Positions 60,295 through 64,000 of a stretch of DNA of 64,000 nucleotides are shown here, in pieces. The stretch lies in NCBI RefSeq assembly GCF_030867095.1, contig NC_081831.1:45135319-45199318 (forward strand). The letters run 5' to 3'. The stretch's first letter is position 1; each line of letters starts with the position of its first letter. The notes beneath the pieces were generated by a model. The model searched no databases, was not told the DNA's origin, and was given only the letters and a program-made list of their open reading frames with translations. This DNA comes from Alligator mississippiensis (lineage: Eukaryota; Chordata; Crocodylia; Alligatoridae). The translations under genes and the position numbers were made by a program.

Positions 60295-60489
60295 TACATC
60301 ATCACTAACACCACCATCAGGTATTTAGTTTGGAAAAATGTGATTAAGGAGTGGGTCTTGCTATCAGTTACTGCAGGAAAGTCAGATTTATCTTGTAACT
60401 TGAGCTGGATCTGAACCATGGGGATCCCTGCAGACTGGATACAGCCTGGGGCATATAGTGACTGGCCCAGGGCATTCTTCTCCAAGTGT

Positions 60490-60604
60490 GGCTCTAGCTT
60501 AGGGTATGCAGAAGCAAATTTAGCTCTGGCTCTGATCTATGCCATGTAGTGGTGGATTTGGCAGAGGCTCTGGTCTGGGGTATGCAGTGGCAACAAGTCC
60601 AGCA
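60490..60604. repeat. Degenerate minisatellite, period about 38 bp
   Basis: Units begin GGCTCTAG (60490), GGCTCTGA (60528) and GGCTCTGG (60566), each followed by an ATGCAG or ATGTAG motif about 20 bp later. A weaker unit may precede at about 60431. Confidence 0.5.
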
Positions 60605-60779
60605 CAGTGGACATGGCAGTGACAGCAGCAGTAGGATACAAAGTAGGGAAGCATGCAGGGCAGTGGTGATATGCCAAGCAGCTGCAGGGCACCTGGGGCT
60701 GTGTCAGCTCTTACTCTTCCTCCTGCCACCAACTTCCTTGTCCACCAGGGCCCAAGAGCTCCAGACTAAATCCTAGAAA

Positions 60780-60962
60780 GGTATTTTTACAGTTAGAAAG
60801 TTAAGACAACAAAACAAATTGCCTAGGGAAGATTTGGAATCTCCCTTACTGGTGGTTGTTTTAAGAAGAGGCACCTGTCTAGGAGAAAACAGATCTTACA
60901 TCTCTGCAACTGGCTGTACTAGATATCTCTTGAGGTCCCATACAACTCAATGATTCTCTCTC
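60780..60962 (+). mobile_element. CR1-type LINE 3' end, sense strand
   Basis: It ends with TCTTGAGGTCCCATACAACT then CAATGATTCTC, the canonical CR1 3' terminus with its ATGATTCT-type tail. Upstream GAATCTCCCTTACTGG and AACTGGCTGTACTAGAT fit the CR1 3' coding end. Severely 5'-truncated. Confidence 0.8.
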
Positions 60963-62109
60963 TCAAATTTTATATTTTAATGAAATGCATCAGCAACCTT
61001 ACAATAGGTATTTCCCCCAAATCTAAGACTTTTATTTCAGTAAAAAATATTTTAATGCTATTACTAGTAAGGTAATTTCCCACGAATGTTAGAAAGCTGG
61101 TCTGTATTTTATATGAGTATGGACTGAATTTGCAACATAACTGAAATATAATGTTATTACATGTATTACAATTCGCAGTTTATACATTACATACACATTT
61201 TTCAATAGTAAAGACAAAAAGTTCACACTGTTAAAATCAGAGTTGGAGAATCTGCCTGCTGATGTATCTGGATTTGCATACTAGAAACATTCTGGTTTAT
61301 TTAATGATCTGTGATATTTGAACAACATTCGGGATCCTTTGGTGCTTAACAATGAATAAAACCGAAGACTATGAAACTGTTGTGAATACTTACCTTAATT
61401 TAAATGCACTGTACAGCAATGCATTTAATACTCTTACTGCATTTAAATAACCCCTTGCATGCCTCTTCTAGGAAGCCATAAAACTAGGCTTACCCACAAT
61501 CCATTCACTGTAATGCATGAAACTACCACAATACCCATAAATATATATTAATGCCACACCTGATCATCCAACAGGTACAGCTGTTGGATGCATAAAAGGG
61601 CAACCTGAAGACAATCTTCTCCTGCCCAAGCAAACAGGCAAGAGCTGAATTTGTTGCTTCTGAGATGTATTATCCAATTCAGTGAACAGGCAATGAGAGA
61701 GGGTCTAGGATCTGTAGTTGGCATGCCTATTTAGTTGCATAAATTTCTAGATAAAGGTGTTTTATAGCATTTAGTTATAGCATTGTTTTATGTTTTGGTA
61801 TGGAGGGGTTGCTCTTTATTACTTATATTGTAAAAGTAATTTTTTAAATCTTTATGATTTATGGGCGTGTTTAAAGTTCGACTGACTGCTCTGTAACAGC
61901 CACGTGAGTATTACTGAAATAATTTTGAATTCATATAATCTATATTATGGTTGCATTTATAAAAATTCAGCCTGTAATCATATAAATTATATAAAGACAT
62001 TTTCAGACAATTCTAAAAATGCAGATCACGTGGATTTCTTTGAATTCTTCCAACACTTCTCCTGATTTAATTTAACAAGATGTTATATTACTCATTCTGA
62101 AGTCTTGTT
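60963..62109. other. AT-rich non-coding sequence with small inverted repeats
   Basis: No gene recognised. It contains an exact 11-bp inverted repeat (61398-61408 with 61438-61448) and an exact 10-bp hairpin stem (61565-61574 with 61581-61590). Confidence 0.5.
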
Positions 62110-62700
62110 TACAGAACCAGAGAGTTTGAAGGGATCTCCACAGTCATCTAGCAGAAGTCCCTGTAGGAATGCAAGATGTATTATTCCTACCCAAGATGTA
62201 TTTTTCCTATCCAGACAAATGCTTATCCAGCTTCTTTTTGAAAACCTGTAATGACGGCAATGCCACAATTTTTTTGGGCAGCATGCCCCTCTAACTTACT
62301 GTTCTGACAGTAAGGATTTTTTTTCCTGATATTTTATCTAAATCCACTCATTGCAGTTCAAATCTGTTGCTTTATGTCCTTCTGCACAAGGAAGGACCAT
62401 TGCTTTTTCTCTATCAGCCTTCATAATATTAAAAATTACTATCATGTCCCCAACTTAATCTCTTTTTTTCCCCCAAACAACCCAGTTTTCTCAACGTTTC
62501 CCCATATAACTTGCATTTCAACCTTTTTTATTTTTGCCGTGTGCCTTTCAAATCCTCTCCAATTTTTCTACATCCTTCTTGAAATGAGGAACCTAAAACT
62601 GCATATATTACTCCAGCTAAGTCCCAACTAGTGTTGAGTAGAGTCATATAGTCACTTCTCATGTCTTAATATAACACCGTGGTTTTTTGCATACAACACA
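62110..62700 (-). mobile_element. CR1-type LINE 3' fragment
   Basis: The antisense CR1 3' end is AACCAGAGAGTTTGAAGGGA, then TCTCCACAGTCATCTAG. Conserved tail text (antisense) runs through 62220-62600, including TTTCTACATCCTTCTTGAAA near 62566. Diverged, with broken frames. Confidence 0.82.
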
Positions 62701-63590
62701 CCCCAAAATAAACCACAGTTTGTTTTTGGAAAGGACAAGGGGAAAAGATTTTCCCAGAGTCATGGCTAACTGTGTGACAGAATAAGTCCTCTGTTGTACA
62801 GACTCCAGGCAGATCCATGTTTAGAGTTCACACGTCAGCAGATCCACCCATCAGCTGCTTTGTAGTAACAGCCATTTGCATGCTCTTAACCTGAAATAAG
62901 TGAAAGCAAAACTTAAGTGGCTTTGCCCTTCAGGCTAAGGGGTAAAATACTAAATTACCATGGCTTAAGCTTTCAGTTTCCCTCGGATACAAGTAAGCAT
63001 AAGGCTGATGGATAATAGACAGCTCCAGCCCCTGTAACTTGTAGTAAGGCTGTTGCATATTCATACCCTAACAGTGGCAAGAGTCATGCACATGTACATG
63101 CATAAGTGCACCTGATTTTGTGTGTTGTTAATTAAAATGTGAAGGTATGCTAAATATGAACAAAGTTTATCATCATGTTTTTTAGAACTAGTTTAACAGC
63201 AAAACAATGGGTTGCAATATTCTAGGAACTATAGTAACGGCAAAAAATCTCTAGTCCAAACAATTTACCATCTAGAAAGTCAAGATAAATCATTCTCCTG
63301 CCTAAATCTAACACACAAAATAAATAATATGGGGGTAAAAATGCCATACTTCTTTCACAGATTTTATGGGGTGTAGCAAGGATTGGTTAGGAAGGGATAA
63401 GCTATATGAAAAAAGAGAAGAAAGAGGGAATCCTAAAAGGAAATAGAATGAGAGGGACCATGCTGGGGAGAAGAAAATTAGAGGAAGAGGTACAGAATTA
63501 AGCTGAAGAGAAGAGGTTGTAGAGGAGACAGAAGAAAAGGGAAAGAAGCAAAAGCTTTTCAGGGCAAGTCAGAGAAGTCAAAACTCTAGA
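62701..63590. other. Non-coding sequence
   Basis: No feature recognised. A/G-rich from about 63400 to 63560, before the CpG island. Confidence 0.45.
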
Positions 63591-63680
63591 AGGCATCCTG
63601 AAAATTTAAATCTCTGTGTCCCAGGGACGCCAGAGCTAGAGGGAAACCCCAGCCCAAAACCAGGGGAAGCACCTACTTAC

Positions 63681-63834
63681 CCTTTGCAGGAGTCGAGGGC
63701 AGGAGAAGCACGCACTCCGAGAAACCGCCCGCGTGGTTTATCAGTCGCACTTACATTCAGCTGGGGCTGAGTGACGTCAGGGGGAGACGCCACCTGGCGG
63801 AAATAAAGCATGGCCCCGAGAGCACAGGGAGCCT
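63681..63834 (-). CDS. Candidate minus-strand first-exon ORF
   Basis: Minus frame: 63810 ATG then LYFRQVASPPDVTQPQLNVS, reading open to the donor GCAAAGG|GTAAGT with no stop before it. A longer in-frame version starts upstream at 63883. An alternative donor AAT|GTAAGT lies inside (about 63751). Start, exon limits and coding status are all uncertain. A 5' UTR or an antisense non-coding first exon is as likely. The protein is not recognised. Confidence 0.25.
63772..63779. promoter_or_regulatory. cAMP response element (CRE)
   Basis: A perfect TGACGTCA palindrome inside the CpG island, the consensus site for CREB/ATF factors. Being symmetric, it could serve either direction. Confidence 0.6.
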
Positions 63835-63839
63835 GCAGG

Positions 63840-63995
63840 AGGACGCAAGAGCCAGAGAGAAGCCCGAGGCCGGAAGCAGGCACCCGCGGGGCGTCTCTGC
63901 TTTAGGCAGGGTAAACTGCAGCAGCGCCGGGAGCGGCGAGGACGAGGAGAGCCGCAGCTGCGGGGATCTCAGCTGCGGAGCCCGCGCTGGAGCCG
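63840..63995 (+). other. Candidate plus-strand 5' UTR exon
   Basis: GC-rich sequence with GCGGCGAGGACGAGGAGAGC and CAGCTGCGG repeats ends at GAGCCG|GTAAG. An ATG at 63810 opens a plus frame that stops after about 28 codons (near 63903), so the exon itself would be non-coding. The transcription start is not known; it would lie downstream of the CRE. Confidence 0.4.
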
Positions 63996-64000
63996 GTAAG

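Larger units (their letters stand above)
58621..60420. other. AT-rich non-coding sequence with microsatellites
   Basis: No gene recognised. It contains the (GA)n at 59189-59218 and the TG/TA/CA compound repeat at 60233-60294. Confidence 0.5.
63600..64000. promoter_or_regulatory. CpG island, probable bidirectional promoter
   Basis: The last 400 bp is GC-rich with dense CpG, unlike the rest of the window. It holds a perfect palindromic CRE (63772-63779). Plus-strand sequence ends in GAGCCG|GTAAG (63995/63996), a splice donor that would end a first, probably non-coding, exon. On minus, GCAAAGG|GTAAGT (donor GT at 63680-63679) would end a first exon leaving leftward. The island is cut by the window edge. 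The downstream genes cannot be named from this sequence. Confidence 0.6.

Noticed and set aside
60112..60485. ORFs spanning the TG/TA/CA array
   Set aside because: Their length comes from the microsatellite, which encodes repeated C-V and Y-I residues.
61565..61590. Hairpin resembling a terminator or attachment site
   Set aside because: A short exact stem with no U-tract and in vertebrate-type DNA. No reason to call it a terminator or att site.
1..64000. CRISPR arrays, tRNA, rRNA, phage or plasmid features
   Set aside because: None seen. The repeats are microsatellites or interspersed transposons and the sequence is clearly vertebrate-like.

Overview
This window looks like non-mammalian amniote nuclear DNA, most likely from a crocodilian and possibly a turtle. 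The evidence is the repeat content. There are many CR1 LINE fragments, a Penelope-like element (PLE) with recognisable reverse transcriptase and GIY-YIG endonuclease pieces, several hAT and Tc1/mariner-type non-autonomous DNA elements, long-terminal-inverted-repeat foldback elements, solo LTRs and one MIR-like SINE, all set in AT-rich non-coding DNA. I see no prokaryotic operons, no CRISPR array, no tRNA and no rRNA. No complete protein-coding gene could be identified. The species call is inference from repeat families.

Layout. 1-24 kb is mostly AT-rich intergenic or intronic sequence. It carries a foldback element (1.2-1.9 kb), GC-rich repeat blocks, an 875-bp LTR-like block with a 5-bp flanking repeat (3.8-4.7 kb), an antisense CR1 (8.5-9.0 kb), a MIR remnant (11.6 kb), a long-TIR DNA element (16.2-17.3 kb), a candidate minus-strand terminal exon (18.6 kb), an inverted pair of Penelope tails (21.7 kb) and a small hAT with a perfect 8-bp target duplication (23.0 kb). 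24.3-33.7 kb is a cluster of four CR1 fragments, all with their coding strand on minus, interrupted by foldback and hAT elements. 35.2-36.6 kb is a 1450-bp solo LTR with a TATA box, a poly(A) signal and a TAAT target duplication. 38.0-41.0 kb is one PLE insertion whose 5' half is inverted relative to its 3' half. It is flanked by an 8-bp duplication and was later hit by a 697-bp solo LTR with its own 5-bp duplication. 41-63.5 kb is again mostly AT-rich, with hAT (43.1, 47.1 kb), mariner/Tigger-type (56.6 kb) and other GC-rich repeat islands, CR1 remnants (55.4, 60.8, 62.1 kb) and microsatellites.

Host-gene evidence is thin. The last 0.4 kb is a CpG island with a perfect CRE (TGACGTCA) and splice-donor-like sites on both strands, which suggests a divergent promoter: one gene leaving to the right on plus, another running left on minus. 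Candidate exons are a 148-nt plus-strand exon at 57.6 kb and a short minus-strand terminal exon at 18.6 kb whose encoded C-terminus ends in TAV. Neither could be assigned to a known gene. Most of the window is therefore best read as intron or intergenic DNA shaped by successive waves of transposition.
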